Shown piece by piece: positions 9,060 to 17,180 of a stretch of 64,000 nucleotides of DNA. The stretch is from positions 3,370,599-3,434,598 of the forward strand of contig NZ_LR812090.1 in assembly GCF_903772925.1 (NCBI RefSeq), given 5' to 3'. The DNA comes from Alteromonas macleodii. Lineage in GTDB: Bacteria > Pseudomonadota > Gammaproteobacteria > Enterobacterales > Alteromonadaceae. The notes under the pieces are model-generated. The model saw only the letters and a list, made by a program, of their open reading frames with translations, searched no databases and was not told the DNA's origin. The position numbers were made by a program, and so were the translations under genes. The first letter of the stretch is position 1; each line of letters starts with the position of its first letter.

Positions 9060-10373
9060 TTAGTTTTTCGCCATTAGTGATTCGATTTCGTCAATCTCTT
9101 TAGGCACGTCGGATGTCAAAATATCCACACCCGATGCTGTGATGACCACGTCATCTTCTATGCGAACACCTATACCCTTGTATTTATCGGGTGCTGCACT
9201 GTCTTGACTGATATAAATACCCGGCTCTACCGTTATAACCATTCCTGGCTTTAATGGTCGGTCTTGGCCGTCTATTTTGTAGTTACCTACGTCGTGCACA
9301 TCTAGCCCCAAGAAGTGACCTAACCCGTGCATATAGAACTGGCGCCAGCTTTCGTTCTCTAAGTTTTCTGCCACACTACCTTCTAATACACCAAGGTCAA
9401 CTAAACCTTCAGTAATAATTTCTGCGCTGTGTAGCATTGCCTCAGAAAGCGTGACACCGGGCGCTAACATATCCAATACACTTTTTTGCGCTTTCAATAC
9501 AACACTGTAAATTTCACGCTGGGCGTGACTAAACTTACCGTTTGCAGGAAATGTTCGGGTAATGTCCGCAGCATAGCCTTGATATTCTGCGCCTGCGTCG
9601 ATCAAGATCAAATCACCGTCACTAACCTGCGCGCTGTTTTGCGTGTAATGCAAAATACAGGCATTGTCACCGCTTCCTACAATAGTGCTGTACGCAGGCG
9701 AACGCGCGCCAGCCATAGCAAACTCATGGTGAATTTCGGCTTCTAGTTGATATTCAAAGCAGCCAGGAGAAGCAAACTGCATAGCGCGTTTGTGGGCTCG
9801 GGCACTGATTTCCCCCGCCGCTTTCATCATTGCCACTTCACAGGCAGACTTAAACAGTCGCATTTCATGCAGTTGGGGGCGTAAATCGTGTACCGCGCAA
9901 GGCGCTAATGATTCTTTTGGCGCTTCACGCAAAGTATTTAAAGCTTCAGTAAATAATCGGTCGTGACTTTGGTTATGACCTAAAGCGAAGTAAACATTGT
10001 CTTGCCCTTGAATGGACGCCAACAAAGCTTCTTCTAATTCATGTGTTTCAAACGCTTCATCTAGGCTAAAGCGAGAGAGCGCAGCTTCAGCACCAAGGCG
10101 CTTACCGTGCCAAATTTCAGCGCTTTTGTCTTTTTCCTGAACTACCATTGCACGATAGCTCTCGCCGTAGCGAGGATGATTAGACAATATTAACCATGCA
10201 TCAGGCTCTTCAAACCCCGTTAAATACCAAAAGTCGCTGTCTTGCCTGAAGATATATTCGGTATCTCGGCTTCGCGTTACCAGCCCAGCGGCAGGTACTA
10301 TACATACACTGTTTGGTTGGCACTGCGCCAATAGCCTGTCTTGTCTGGCAATAAACTCTTGAGCGCTAATCAT
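9060..10373 (-). CDS. pepP: Xaa-Pro aminopeptidase PepP
   Basis: 437 residues, the usual length of proline aminopeptidase P. The N-terminal aminopeptidase-P domain (about 1-135) precedes a pita-bread M24 domain whose metal ligands are visible: DAGAEYQGYAADITRTF (two Asp), HGLGHFLGLDVHDVG (His), VEPGIYI (Glu) and VRIEDDVVIT (Glu). It cleaves any N-terminal residue linked to proline and uses two Mn ions in the cytoplasm. The gene lies between ygfB and ubiH in the order known from E. coli. The link to quinone synthesis is positional; no direct biochemical role in that pathway is established for PepP. Confidence 0.94.
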   Translation of the reverse strand: MISAQEFIARQDRLLAQCQPNSVCIVPAAGLVTRSRDTEYIFRQDSDFWYLTGFEEPDAWLILSNHPRYGESYRAMVVQEKDKSAEIWHGKRLGAEAALSRFSLDEAFETHELEEALLASIQGQDNVYFALGHNQSHDRLFTEALNTLREAPKESLAPCAVHDLRPQLHEMRLFKSACEVAMMKAAGEISARAHKRAMQFASPGCFEYQLEAEIHHEFAMAGARSPAYSTIVGSGDNACILHYTQNSAQVSDGDLILIDAGAEYQGYAADITRTFPANGKFSHAQREIYSVVLKAQKSVLDMLAPGVTLSEAMLHSAEIITEGLVDLGVLEGSVAENLENESWRQFYMHGLGHFLGLDVHDVGNYKIDGQDRPLKPGMVITVEPGIYISQDSAAPDKYKGIGVRIEDDVVITASGVDILTSDVPKEIDEIESLMAKN

Positions 10374-10448
10374 AAACTAGAAAACCCTAACTAATTCACT
10401 GTGAAGTGAGCCGCTTAAACAGCTGCTACTTTTAACTTTCCCTAAGTA

Positions 10449-11015
10449 CTAGTGTACGGATGGCGTGTCTTGTTGATCATCAAGAAGTGATTGACCAAGT
10501 TCACTGAAGCATAAAATAGCTGAGATTTTCACGTATTCTTCTACTTCAAAGAGCGCTTTTTCAGATTCTTCATCAGCATCCATCGGCTCTTCCATACGAG
10601 AAATATCTGAGAAGTCTTCAAGCGCTTCTTTAACATCGTCAGAACACTGCACAAGGTCCTGCTGATGTAAACCGAAACCAAGCATAAAACCCTGCACCCA
10701 GTTTATTAGCGCAGCGCCGCGGTCGTTAATAGGCGCTTGGTCTTCTGGAAGCAACAAGCTAAGCGCAAATTCAGGCTCTAATAACTGCTGGCAGGTTTGA
10801 TTGAAAAGCGTATTGAGAAGGTGTTGTGTTTGGTCGCTGAACGCATCACCTTGGTTGATGGTTTCGCTAAGGGCTTCAAGCCACTTTTGATCGGTAAGCG
10901 ACATGCCACCACAGAGCATTCCGGTTAGAATGCCGTGTACTTCTGCCGCATCTACAATGATACCTTGCTGTGACAATTTATTAGTTACGCTATCGTAATC
11001 GAGCTGTTTTTCCAC
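10449..11015 (-). CDS. ygfB: UPF0149 family protein YgfB
   Basis: 188 residues, UPF0149/YgfB family. Matching blocks include EVHGILTGMLCGG near residue 24, ALINWVQGFMLGFGL near 105, and an acidic stretch followed by EEYVKISAILCFSEL at the end, all conserved in YgfB. The start is a GTG at 1013-1015 of the 10-11 kb block (11015 on the minus strand), with an AGAGA-like ribosome site. In Pseudomonas, YgfB modulates expression linked to beta-lactam resistance through an ampDh3 programme; whether that applies here is unknown. It is the first gene of the ygfB-pepP-ubiH-ubiI operon, 75 bases before pepP. Confidence 0.88.
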   Translation of the reverse strand: MEKQLDYDSVTNKLSQQGIIVDAAEVHGILTGMLCGGMSLTDQKWLEALSETINQGDAFSDQTQHLLNTLFNQTCQQLLEPEFALSLLLPEDQAPINDRGAALINWVQGFMLGFGLHQQDLVQCSDDVKEALEDFSDISRMEEPMDADEESEKALFEVEEYVKISAILCFSELGQSLLDDQQDTPSVH

Positions 11016-11024
11016 GATTCGTTC

Positions 11025-11375
11025 TCTTTATTTAAGATGAGTTGAGTTTTCACAGCCCTTTTTGATTTCGGCCGTTACTCCGTGATGGCGTTAATACTAG
11101 CAAAAATCAATATACAAAGCCCACTTTTGGCAATTTACCGTGCAGTGTTTGAACAGTGCATTTATAGTAAAGATTATACTTTGTACAACGAACCCATACA
11201 TTGTTTACTGACTGTTCAAACAACCGCGAATTGGCGTTAATTTAACGAAATGAGCGCTGCTATCCCTAGCAACGAACGCATAATTAATCTAAGATCACCA
11301 TTGTTGGATACGGAATTCCTCTCGCAGCAGTATTTAAAAGTCTTGTAAGTTTGTAACTAAATTAGCTGTTTGGTT
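11025..11375. other. Intergenic region between ygfB and the 6S promoter
   Basis: About 350 bases with no credible ORF. It should hold the ygfB promoter. The only structure seen is a 12-bp inverted pair, TGTTTGAACAGT at 11146-11157 and ACTGTTCAAACA at 11211-11222. In enterobacteria and many relatives zapA lies here, directly upstream of ssrS. No zapA-like reading frame is present. Confidence 0.6.
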
Positions 11376-11379
11376 ATTA

Positions 11380-11407
11380 TTGAGCTTATCTTATATGCGT
11401 GTATAAT
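11380..11407 (+). promoter_or_regulatory. Candidate sigma-70 promoter for the 6S RNA precursor
   Basis: TTGAGC (11380-11385) and a perfect TATAAT (11402-11407) with a 16-base spacer. Transcription would start near 11414, about 135 bases upstream of the mature 6S 5' end. This resembles the long-precursor promoter P2 of E. coli ssrS. Confidence 0.6.
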
Positions 11408-11410
11408 TGC

Positions 11411-11424
11411 TGACCAATTGGTCA
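11411..11424. promoter_or_regulatory. 14-bp perfect palindrome at the predicted transcription start, candidate operator
   Basis: TGACCAATTGGTCA is fully self-complementary and starts 4 bases after the -10 box, so a bound repressor would cover the start site. The symmetry is of the kind bound by TetR-type dimers, but no specific regulator is identified. Confidence 0.45.
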
Positions 11425-11548
11425 AGAAAATAGTATTTTTTTACCGCTTTTATATTCACCACGCAAAAATAGTTATAAAGCGCGTTAGGTGATCCTCTTC
11501 ACTGGATCTCGCGTTTGTTATACCCTGTTGCGTTAATACAACAACAAT

Positions 11549-11728
11549 GTTTCCTGGGATGTTTGCTAGTTCATTCATGTCCCTGGCCGATGCTTTAAAC
11601 CTAGGAAGTTGAAACAGCTGCTATTGTGCAAGCTCGACGCGTATCGAGAAGCCTACGGCAATTGTGATTCTTCCGCCCTGAACTTTTCGGTTCACGGGCG
11701 AAACATGGACAGCGGCATTCTGGGAAGC
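11549..11728 (+). ncRNA. ssrS: 6S RNA
   Basis: About 180 bases that align by eye with E. coli 6S RNA. The 5' strand TTTCCTGGGATG (11550-11561) pairs over 12 positions, with G-U pairs, with the 3' strand CATTCTGGGAAG (11716-11727), forming the closing stem. Conserved blocks are GTCCCTGGCCGATG in the 5' half, CGAGAAGCCTACGG in the middle and CCGCCCTGAAC...GTTCACGGGCG as a hairpin in the 3' half. 6S RNA mimics an open promoter and binds the sigma-70 RNA polymerase holoenzyme in stationary phase. Placement upstream of fthC, with extra genes inserted here, matches the ssrS-fthC synteny. The exact ends are estimates. Confidence 0.88.
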
Positions 11729-11751
11729 GCCCTCTTTCGACGGAAGAAGAA

Positions 11752-12648
11752 ATGGCAATAATAAATTTTGGCTCTATAAATATTGACCACGTTTATCAGG
11801 TAGATCACTTTGTGCAACCTGGAGAAACGTTGGCCTCAACCCATTACCAAACACTACTAGGTGGTAAGGGAGCAAACCAGTCGATTGCTTTAGCGCAAGC
11901 AGGTGCAGACGTACGTCACGTCGGCAGCATTCACGAAAACGACGCCTCTTTCAAGCAAGCCCTTATCAAAAAAGGGGTAGATTGCCGTGGTGTTAAGTGT
12001 TCAGAAGTTCCTTCTGGTCACGCTATCATTCAAGTCACGCCTAGCGGCGAAAATGCCATTGTGCTTTTTGGTGGTGCTAACCAAACCATTACAGCAAAAA
12101 CGGTAATGCAAGCGCTAGACGATACACGCCCTTCAGACTGGGTACTAACCCAAAACGAAACAAGCAGCATCGAAGAAGTACTTCGCCAAGCGAAGGAAAA
12201 ACAGTTAAAGGTTGCCTTTAACCCTGCTCCTATGAGCGAGTCGGTTAAACAGCTACCACTGGAATGCGTCGATTTGCTTATTGTTAATGAAACAGAAGCG
12301 GCAGCAATAACTGGCAAAGAAGAATTTGAAGATATTGTGACAGTGTTCAAAGAACAATGGTCACACTGCGAAGTTATCATTACACTGGGTAAAGCAGGCG
12401 TAATGATGCTTCGTAAAGACGACGTCATAGAAGTAAACGCTTTTTCTGTAGATGCAGTTGATACAACTGCGGCAGGCGATACCTTTATCGGTTATTTCTT
12501 ATCTGCCTACAGTAACCACACCGATGCTAAACAGGCGTTGCGTCGTGGCTGTGCCGCCTCAGCGATTGCAGTAACTCGTGAAGGCGCAGCACAGAGTATT
12601 CCAACACAAAAAGAAGTGGATCGTTTCTTAGCGAAACACGCCAACTAG
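11752..12648 (+). CDS. rbsK: Ribokinase (PfkB family)
   Basis: 298 residues, PfkB carbohydrate kinase. Diagnostic motifs are NFGSINIDHVYQVD at the N-terminus, GGKGANQSIALA near residue 37 (PfkB signature 1) and VDTTAAGDTFIGYF near 243 (signature 2, with the catalytic Asp in AAGD). It phosphorylates D-ribose to ribose-5-phosphate. The start has a good purine-rich ribosome site (GGAAGAAGA) and lies only about 24 bases after the 3' end of 6S RNA, so the kinase is probably translated from the tail of the 6S precursor transcript. It pairs with the nucleoside hydrolase 22 bases downstream, which would release ribose. A related sugar or deoxyribose substrate is possible. Confidence 0.86.
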   Translation: MAIINFGSINIDHVYQVDHFVQPGETLASTHYQTLLGGKGANQSIALAQAGADVRHVGSIHENDASFKQALIKKGVDCRGVKCSEVPSGHAIIQVTPSGENAIVLFGGANQTITAKTVMQALDDTRPSDWVLTQNETSSIEEVLRQAKEKQLKVAFNPAPMSESVKQLPLECVDLLIVNETEAAAITGKEEFEDIVTVFKEQWSHCEVIITLGKAGVMMLRKDDVIEVNAFSVDAVDTTAAGDTFIGYFLSAYSNHTDAKQALRRGCAASAIAVTREGAAQSIPTQKEVDRFLAKHAN

Positions 12649-12670
12649 CAAGACGCACTGAGAAAATTTG

Positions 12671-13612
12671 ATGGCACATAAGATCATATTAGATACGGAT
12701 CCGGGGATTGATGATGCAATGGCGATTTTTTTCGCTTTCCAATCTCCAGACATTGAAGTACTTGGTTTAACCACAGTTTACGGGAACGTTCCGGTAACAA
12801 TGGCTGCGCAAAATGCGCTTACCCTTTGTGAAATTGCCGGTAAAGACATTCCTGTAACCAAAGGCGTAGGCATGCCGTGGGTAGGCCCTGAGTCTACCTA
12901 TGCACACTTTGTGCACGGCGAACACGGTTTTGGTCATATAAAACCTGAAGCGCCTAAGACGGAACTAGACCCACGCAGCTCTGCGCAGTTTATCGTAGAC
13001 ATGGCGCGTAAGTACCCAGGCGAAATTACATTAGTGGCAATTGGTCCATTGGGCAATTTAGCCCTAGCCCTTCGTCTTGAGCCTGAGCTACCTAAGCTGG
13101 TTAAAGGCGTTAGCATCATGGGTGGCGCTGCGTTTGTACCTGGCAACGTTACGCCTGTAGCAGAAGCAAACATTTGGAATGATGCCCACGCGGCAGAAAT
13201 CGTATTTGCGGCAGACTGGGAATTGACTATGTTTGGTTTGGACGTGACGAACTTCACGCCATTCTCGCCAGCTTTTGTTGAAAAACTTGAAGAGAAAAAC
13301 AATACCCTCGGTGGCTTTGTGAAGGAAAGTGCTCAGTTCTACATGGACTTTTACTCGCAAAACCGTGAAGACCGTGTATGTTTCTTCCACGATGCATTCC
13401 CAATTGCTCACCTTCGTCACCCAGAGCTATTTGAACTAACTGAAGGCCACGTTCGCGTTGGTACTGGCACGCTGGACAGAGGCCAAACGGTGGTTGCACC
13501 AACTGGTACAACACCTAGCCCACTTTGGAACGAAGCTAATACCATTAAAGTGGCAACTAAAGTTGACCATCAAAAACTGGAACAACTATTCGTAGACACC
13601 TACGCACTGTGA
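12671..13612 (+). CDS. Nucleoside hydrolase (inosine-uridine-preferring type)
   Basis: 313 residues from the ATG at 12671; a TTG directly before it is an unlikely start. The N-terminal signature KIILDTDPGIDDAMAIFFA carries the calcium-binding aspartates (D8, D10, D14, D15). IGPLGNLALALR, MGGAAFVPGNVTPVAEANIWNDAHAAE and a late HDAFPIAHL motif complete the IUNH family pattern. The enzyme cleaves ribonucleosides to base plus ribose in the cytoplasm. With the upstream ribokinase and rpiA further down, it forms a short nucleoside-to-pentose-phosphate salvage route (inference from neighbours). Purine or pyrimidine preference cannot be read from the sequence. A terminator follows at 13620. Confidence 0.9.
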   Translation: MAHKIILDTDPGIDDAMAIFFAFQSPDIEVLGLTTVYGNVPVTMAAQNALTLCEIAGKDIPVTKGVGMPWVGPESTYAHFVHGEHGFGHIKPEAPKTELDPRSSAQFIVDMARKYPGEITLVAIGPLGNLALALRLEPELPKLVKGVSIMGGAAFVPGNVTPVAEANIWNDAHAAEIVFAADWELTMFGLDVTNFTPFSPAFVEKLEEKNNTLGGFVKESAQFYMDFYSQNREDRVCFFHDAFPIAHLRHPELFELTEGHVRVGTGTLDRGQTVVAPTGTTPSPLWNEANTIKVATKVDHQKLEQLFVDTYAL

Positions 13613-13619
13613 TATGTTT

Positions 13620-13649
13620 AAGGGATTGTGAATATACAGTCCCTTTTTT
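13620..13649 (+). terminator. Rho-independent terminator after the ribokinase/nucleoside hydrolase pair
   Basis: AAGGGA (13620-13625) pairs with TCCCTT (13640-13645), with an inner TGT/ACA extension after one mismatch, followed directly by a T-run. Confidence 0.7.
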
Positions 13650-13672
13650 ATTTCTGCGTTAGGTTAATATAG

Positions 13673-15301
13673 ATGGAAGCAGCTGCACTCCCTGAAAATG
13701 AAGATGAACGTCTTGCCGAACTACTCAGCTACGATGTCCTTGATACTGAAGCGGAGCAGCTTTTCGACGACCTTACCACGTTAGCTTCTCAAATATGCGA
13801 AACCCCCATTGCACTTATTAGTCTTATTGACCCTGACAGGCAGTGGTTCAAGTCTCGCGTTGGTCTAGATGCTGAAGAAACATCTCGCGAAATAGCCTTT
13901 TGCTCCCACGCTATTTTGCAAGAAGAAGTGTTTGAAATCCCTAACGCCACGCTAGACCCGCGATTCCATGACAACCCTTTAGTAACTGGTTCGCCAGATA
14001 TACGCTTTTATGCAGGTGCGCCACTCATTACTCCCTCAGGCCACGCTATTGGTACGCTTTGCGCCATCGACCGCAAGCCTAGAACTTTAACTGAAGCACA
14101 AAAGACGTCGTTGCAGACATTAAGTAAATCAGTGGTAGCACATTTAGAGCTAAAGCGGAAAAACCGAGAACTTGAACGTACTAGCCAATTCAAGTCTGAT
14201 TTCCTGTCCTACGTTAGCCACGAAATCAGAACACCACTTAACGCTATAAACACGTTCAGCCGTCTTCTTGAAGGCGAAGCTAAAAAGTTAGACTTACCCC
14301 CGTCATTTACCAATCCGCTTTCACATGTAAGCCAAAGCGGTGAACGGTTACTAGAAATTGTAAATTCGGTATTAGATATAAAGCAAATAGAAGCCGGTAA
14401 AATGCGCGTAATGGCACGGGCGGTGAGTACAAGCGACTTCTTTACACATCTGTTTTCGTTAACTAAGATTCGCGCCGAGGACAGCGGTATTACATTTTCC
14501 ACCAGCATTGATAGTTCGGTGCCCGACTCGCTATTTTTTGACGACACAAAGTTTGGACAGGTTGCACTGAACTTGCTCTCGAACGCCATTAAATTTACCA
14601 ATAAAGGTAAATCTGTAAAAGCGCAAGTAAAATACAAGGGTGGAAAAGTTATATTCAATGTCATAGATGAAGGCATTGGTATTAGCGAAGATGATCAAAA
14701 GCGACTCTTTGAGCCTTTCGAACGGATGGGTAACGCTCAAGAGATTAGTGGAACTGGCTTAGGCTTAAATATATCCAGGCGTCTTATCGAGCTTATGGAT
14801 GGGACGATTAAAGTTAGCAGTAAATTAAATCACGGTACCCGCATAAGCGTAACCCTGCCCGCCGACGCGCTAAGTGCGAATCAGTTCGTTGAGGCACAAC
14901 CACAGAGCTTTGTAGCACAAGTTAACATTGATAAATCTGCAAATGTATTAGTCGTTGAAGACCACTATATAAACCAGGTGGTTATTCAAACCTTGTTTGA
15001 AAAATTAGGTGTGGCGCTTTCTGTGGTAAGCACAGGTGAGGAGGGGGTTGAATACGCTAGAGCTAACCCTGTTGACTTAGTGCTAATGGACCTTAACTTA
15101 CCCGGCATTCAAGGCGACGAAGCGACAGCACAGATAAAAGCTTATAAGCCAAGCTTACCTGTTGTAGCATTAACCGCTGACGTGATCACTGAGTCAGAGT
15201 ATTTGCGAGAGCGAGGTCTTGATGACGTGCTAACCAAACCCATAGACAATATTGAGCTGGTGCGCGTGCTGAATCACTATTTAGGGCAGAAGAATCACTA
15301 A
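13673..15301 (+). CDS. Hybrid histidine kinase: GAF - HisKA - HATPase - receiver
   Basis: 542 residues with no membrane segment. A GAF domain (about 20-160, including FYAGAPLITPSGHAIGTLC) is followed by the dimerisation/phosphoacceptor helix FLSYVSHEIRTPLNAI with His183. The ATP-binding domain follows (LLSNAIKFTNKG N-box, DEGIGIS G1-box, GTGLGLNIS G2-box). A C-terminal receiver spans about 422-540 with Asp473 in LMDLNLPG and Lys in LTKPID. It should autophosphorylate and pass phosphate to its own receiver; no separate Hpt protein or regulator is adjacent, so the output partner is unknown. It sits alone between a terminator and fthC, interrupting the ancestral ssrS-fthC neighbourhood. Confidence 0.9.
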   Translation: MEAAALPENEDERLAELLSYDVLDTEAEQLFDDLTTLASQICETPIALISLIDPDRQWFKSRVGLDAEETSREIAFCSHAILQEEVFEIPNATLDPRFHDNPLVTGSPDIRFYAGAPLITPSGHAIGTLCAIDRKPRTLTEAQKTSLQTLSKSVVAHLELKRKNRELERTSQFKSDFLSYVSHEIRTPLNAINTFSRLLEGEAKKLDLPPSFTNPLSHVSQSGERLLEIVNSVLDIKQIEAGKMRVMARAVSTSDFFTHLFSLTKIRAEDSGITFSTSIDSSVPDSLFFDDTKFGQVALNLLSNAIKFTNKGKSVKAQVKYKGGKVIFNVIDEGIGISEDDQKRLFEPFERMGNAQEISGTGLGLNISRRLIELMDGTIKVSSKLNHGTRISVTLPADALSANQFVEAQPQSFVAQVNIDKSANVLVVEDHYINQVVIQTLFEKLGVALSVVSTGEEGVEYARANPVDLVLMDLNLPGIQGDEATAQIKAYKPSLPVVALTADVITESEYLRERGLDDVLTKPIDNIELVRVLNHYLGQKNH

Positions 15302-15332
15302 CGGCCCTTCACGCCATGCAAGGTAGCCCAAT

Positions 15333-15977
15333 ATGCAAGTAAGCGTTTCACCAGAAAAACAGAAAGCTAGAGCCCAACTTCGCAAAAAGCTTCGCGAAGC
15401 GCGCCGTAGTTTACCTGACGAACAGCGTGAAGACGCGGCACAGTGCATCGCGGCCCAGCTAAACACCCTCCCCTTTGTTAAGAGCGCAACTACTGTAGCC
15501 GGGTACTTGGTTAACGATGGCGAAGTAAACTTAAAATACTACATTGAATCAACCTGGCAGCACTTGCACAAAAAATTCGCATTGCCTGTGCTACACCCTG
15601 TATGCAAAGGGCACTTGCTTTTTTTATCTTATACCCCCGATTCTTTGTTAATTAATAACAAATACAACATAGAAGAGCCTGTATTGTCCTGTGAAGCCGT
15701 CATACCTGTTACACAATGCGATGTTATCCTTATGCCGCTAGTGGGGTTTGATACAAACGGAAACCGCTTGGGTATGGGTGGCGGCTATTACGACCGCACC
15801 TTAAGCTTTACACAACGCAAGTTAAATACTCAATCAGCCTTGAAACAGCATACTCCAAAATTGGTAGGTATCGCTCACGATGTGCAAGAAGTTAATGCCC
15901 TGCCCACTGCGCCGTGGGATGTACCGCTCGATGCTATAGTGACTCCTTCTCGCACACTTATATTCACTAAACCGTAA
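15333..15977 (+). CDS. fthC: 5-formyltetrahydrofolate cyclo-ligase
   Basis: 214 residues. The C-terminal half has the family signature LVGFDTNGNRLGMGGGYYDRTL, and the N-terminus has the basic helix KAQLRKKLREARRSL-like segment that positions ATP phosphates. The enzyme converts 5-formyl-THF to 5,10-methenyl-THF using ATP, protecting folate enzymes. E. coli fthC (ygfA) lies directly behind ssrS; here three genes intervene. The ATG at 15333 has an AAGG ribosome site. A small hairpin (ATGAACttatggGTTCAT, 16001-16018) lies between it and rpiA, without a T-run. Confidence 0.9.
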   Translation: MQVSVSPEKQKARAQLRKKLREARRSLPDEQREDAAQCIAAQLNTLPFVKSATTVAGYLVNDGEVNLKYYIESTWQHLHKKFALPVLHPVCKGHLLFLSYTPDSLLINNKYNIEEPVLSCEAVIPVTQCDVILMPLVGFDTNGNRLGMGGGYYDRTLSFTQRKLNTQSALKQHTPKLVGIAHDVQEVNALPTAPWDVPLDAIVTPSRTLIFTKP

Positions 15978-16066
15978 TTTCACTATATCAAATTGAACCT
16001 ATGAACTTATGGGTTCATGTTCACTTATAAGTTACACTTGCAAGCATAATAAGTTGGAGAGTAACC

Positions 16067-16723
16067 ATGGATCAGAACGAAAAAAAGCAAGCCGTAGCCA
16101 AAGCAGCCATCGACTATGTTGAAGCAGACAGTATTGTCGGTGTGGGTACGGGCTCTACTGTTAATTTTTTCATAGAAGAACTGGGCAAAATTAAACACAA
16201 AATTGAAGGCGCGGTTTCAAGTTCAGAGGCATCTACCGAGCGTTTGAAAGCCTTAGGCATCGAAGTCTTCGAGTTAAATGAAGTTAGCAACCTTTCAGTT
16301 TACATTGACGGTGCCGACGAAGTCACTGAACACAAACATATGATTAAAGGCGGCGGCGCAGCTCTGACCCGCGAAAAGATTGTCGCGGGTGCCGCTACCA
16401 CGTTCGTTTGTATTGTAGATGAAAGTAAGCGCGTGCCTGTTTTAGGTGACTTCCCACTTCCCGTAGAAGTTATTCCTATGGCTCGCTCTTTTGTCGCTCG
16501 CGAACTGGTAAAACTGGGTGGCGACCCCGAGTACAGACAAGGCGTTGTGACAGATAACGGTAACGTTATTTTAGATGTCCACAATCTTGAAATACTAAAC
16601 CCACGTGAGTTAGAGCAAAAAATCAATAATATTCCGGGCGTAGTAACTAACGGTATTTTTGCGCTACGTGGCGCAGATGTAGTGTTAAGTGCAACCGACA
16701 ATGGTGTTGAAACCTTTAAGTAA
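16067..16723 (+). CDS. rpiA: Ribose-5-phosphate isomerase A
   Basis: 218 residues, matching RpiA closely: [15 protein letters not shown] (phosphate loop), [45 protein letters not shown] with the catalytic Asp/Lys region, and [22 protein letters not shown]. It interconverts ribulose-5-phosphate and ribose-5-phosphate. A strong ribosome site (TTGGAGAG) precedes the ATG. Its place between fthC and serA matches the E. coli serA-rpiA region, although orientation and spacing differ. It complements the ribokinase/nucleoside hydrolase pair upstream. Confidence 0.95.
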   Translation: MDQNEKKQAVAKAAIDYVEADSIVGVGTGSTVNFFIEELGKIKHKIEGAVSSSEASTERLKALGIEVFELNEVSNLSVYIDGADEVTEHKHMIKGGGAALTREKIVAGAATTFVCIVDESKRVPVLGDFPLPVEVIPMARSFVARELVKLGGDPEYRQGVVTDNGNVILDVHNLEILNPRELEQKINNIPGVVTNGIFALRGADVVLSATDNGVETFK

Positions 16724-16800
16724 TAGCCCCTTAAAAAGTTAAACACGGCGAATAGCGCACCAAAACGACCTGTCATTCACTTGTTCGCTGGTATTGCGTC

Positions 16801-16817
16801 GCAATAAGCTTTATTGC
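16801..16817. other. Short perfect hairpin downstream of rpiA
   Basis: GCAATAA (16801-16807) and TTATTGC (16811-16817) with a 3-base loop. No T-run follows, so the function is unclear. Confidence 0.35.
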
Positions 16818-16889
16818 CCAATAGCTTATTTAATGAGCCTACGCGATATGGGCGACTTAACCGGCTGTATCGCAGCGTTTTGTTGAAAA

Positions 16890-16925
16890 GCTAAGCAAAA
16901 TACTGCTTTTAACTTAGCGTGTTTT
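16890..16925 (+). terminator. Weak terminator candidate for rpiA
   Basis: GCTAAG (16890-16895) pairs with CTTAGC (16913-16918), with an inner AAAA/TTTT extension, followed by GTGTTTT. It lies 170 bases after rpiA, so it may instead belong to the serA leader region. Confidence 0.3.
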
Positions 16926-16941
16926 CTGTTAATTTCCGTTT

Positions 16942-16957
16942 AGACGTCTAGATGTCT
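16942..16957. promoter_or_regulatory. Tandem met box, predicted MetJ operator upstream of serA
   Basis: AGACGTCT followed immediately by AGATGTCT: the first 8-mer is identical to the MetJ consensus and the second differs at one position, the tandem arrangement MetJ dimers bind cooperatively. Weaker 8-mers AGATGTTT (16980-16987) and AGATGTTA (17097-17104) lie further toward serA. The operator is about 224 bases upstream of the serA start codon. Confidence 0.7.
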
Positions 16958-17180
16958 TAATTAACACTATTTTACAGCTAGATGTTTATGTTGCTTAAGG
17001 TTATGAACCTTTATTATTAAAGCAATTAGCGTAACTAAAACGCTAGATAGCAGGCGCTAAACCAAGGCTCTGTTGCAAATAAGGTAGTGCATCTTTAGAT
17101 GTTAGCTACTTAAAATTTATGAGAGCCTATGGTTGGCACTGCCAGCAACCCCAATTAAATCAGCGAGAGATAGCGAGTTC

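Noticed and set aside
17133..17180. Upstream TTG start for serA adding 16 residues
   Set aside because: Added residues lack match to SerA, and the ATG at 17181 aligns with the known N-terminus.
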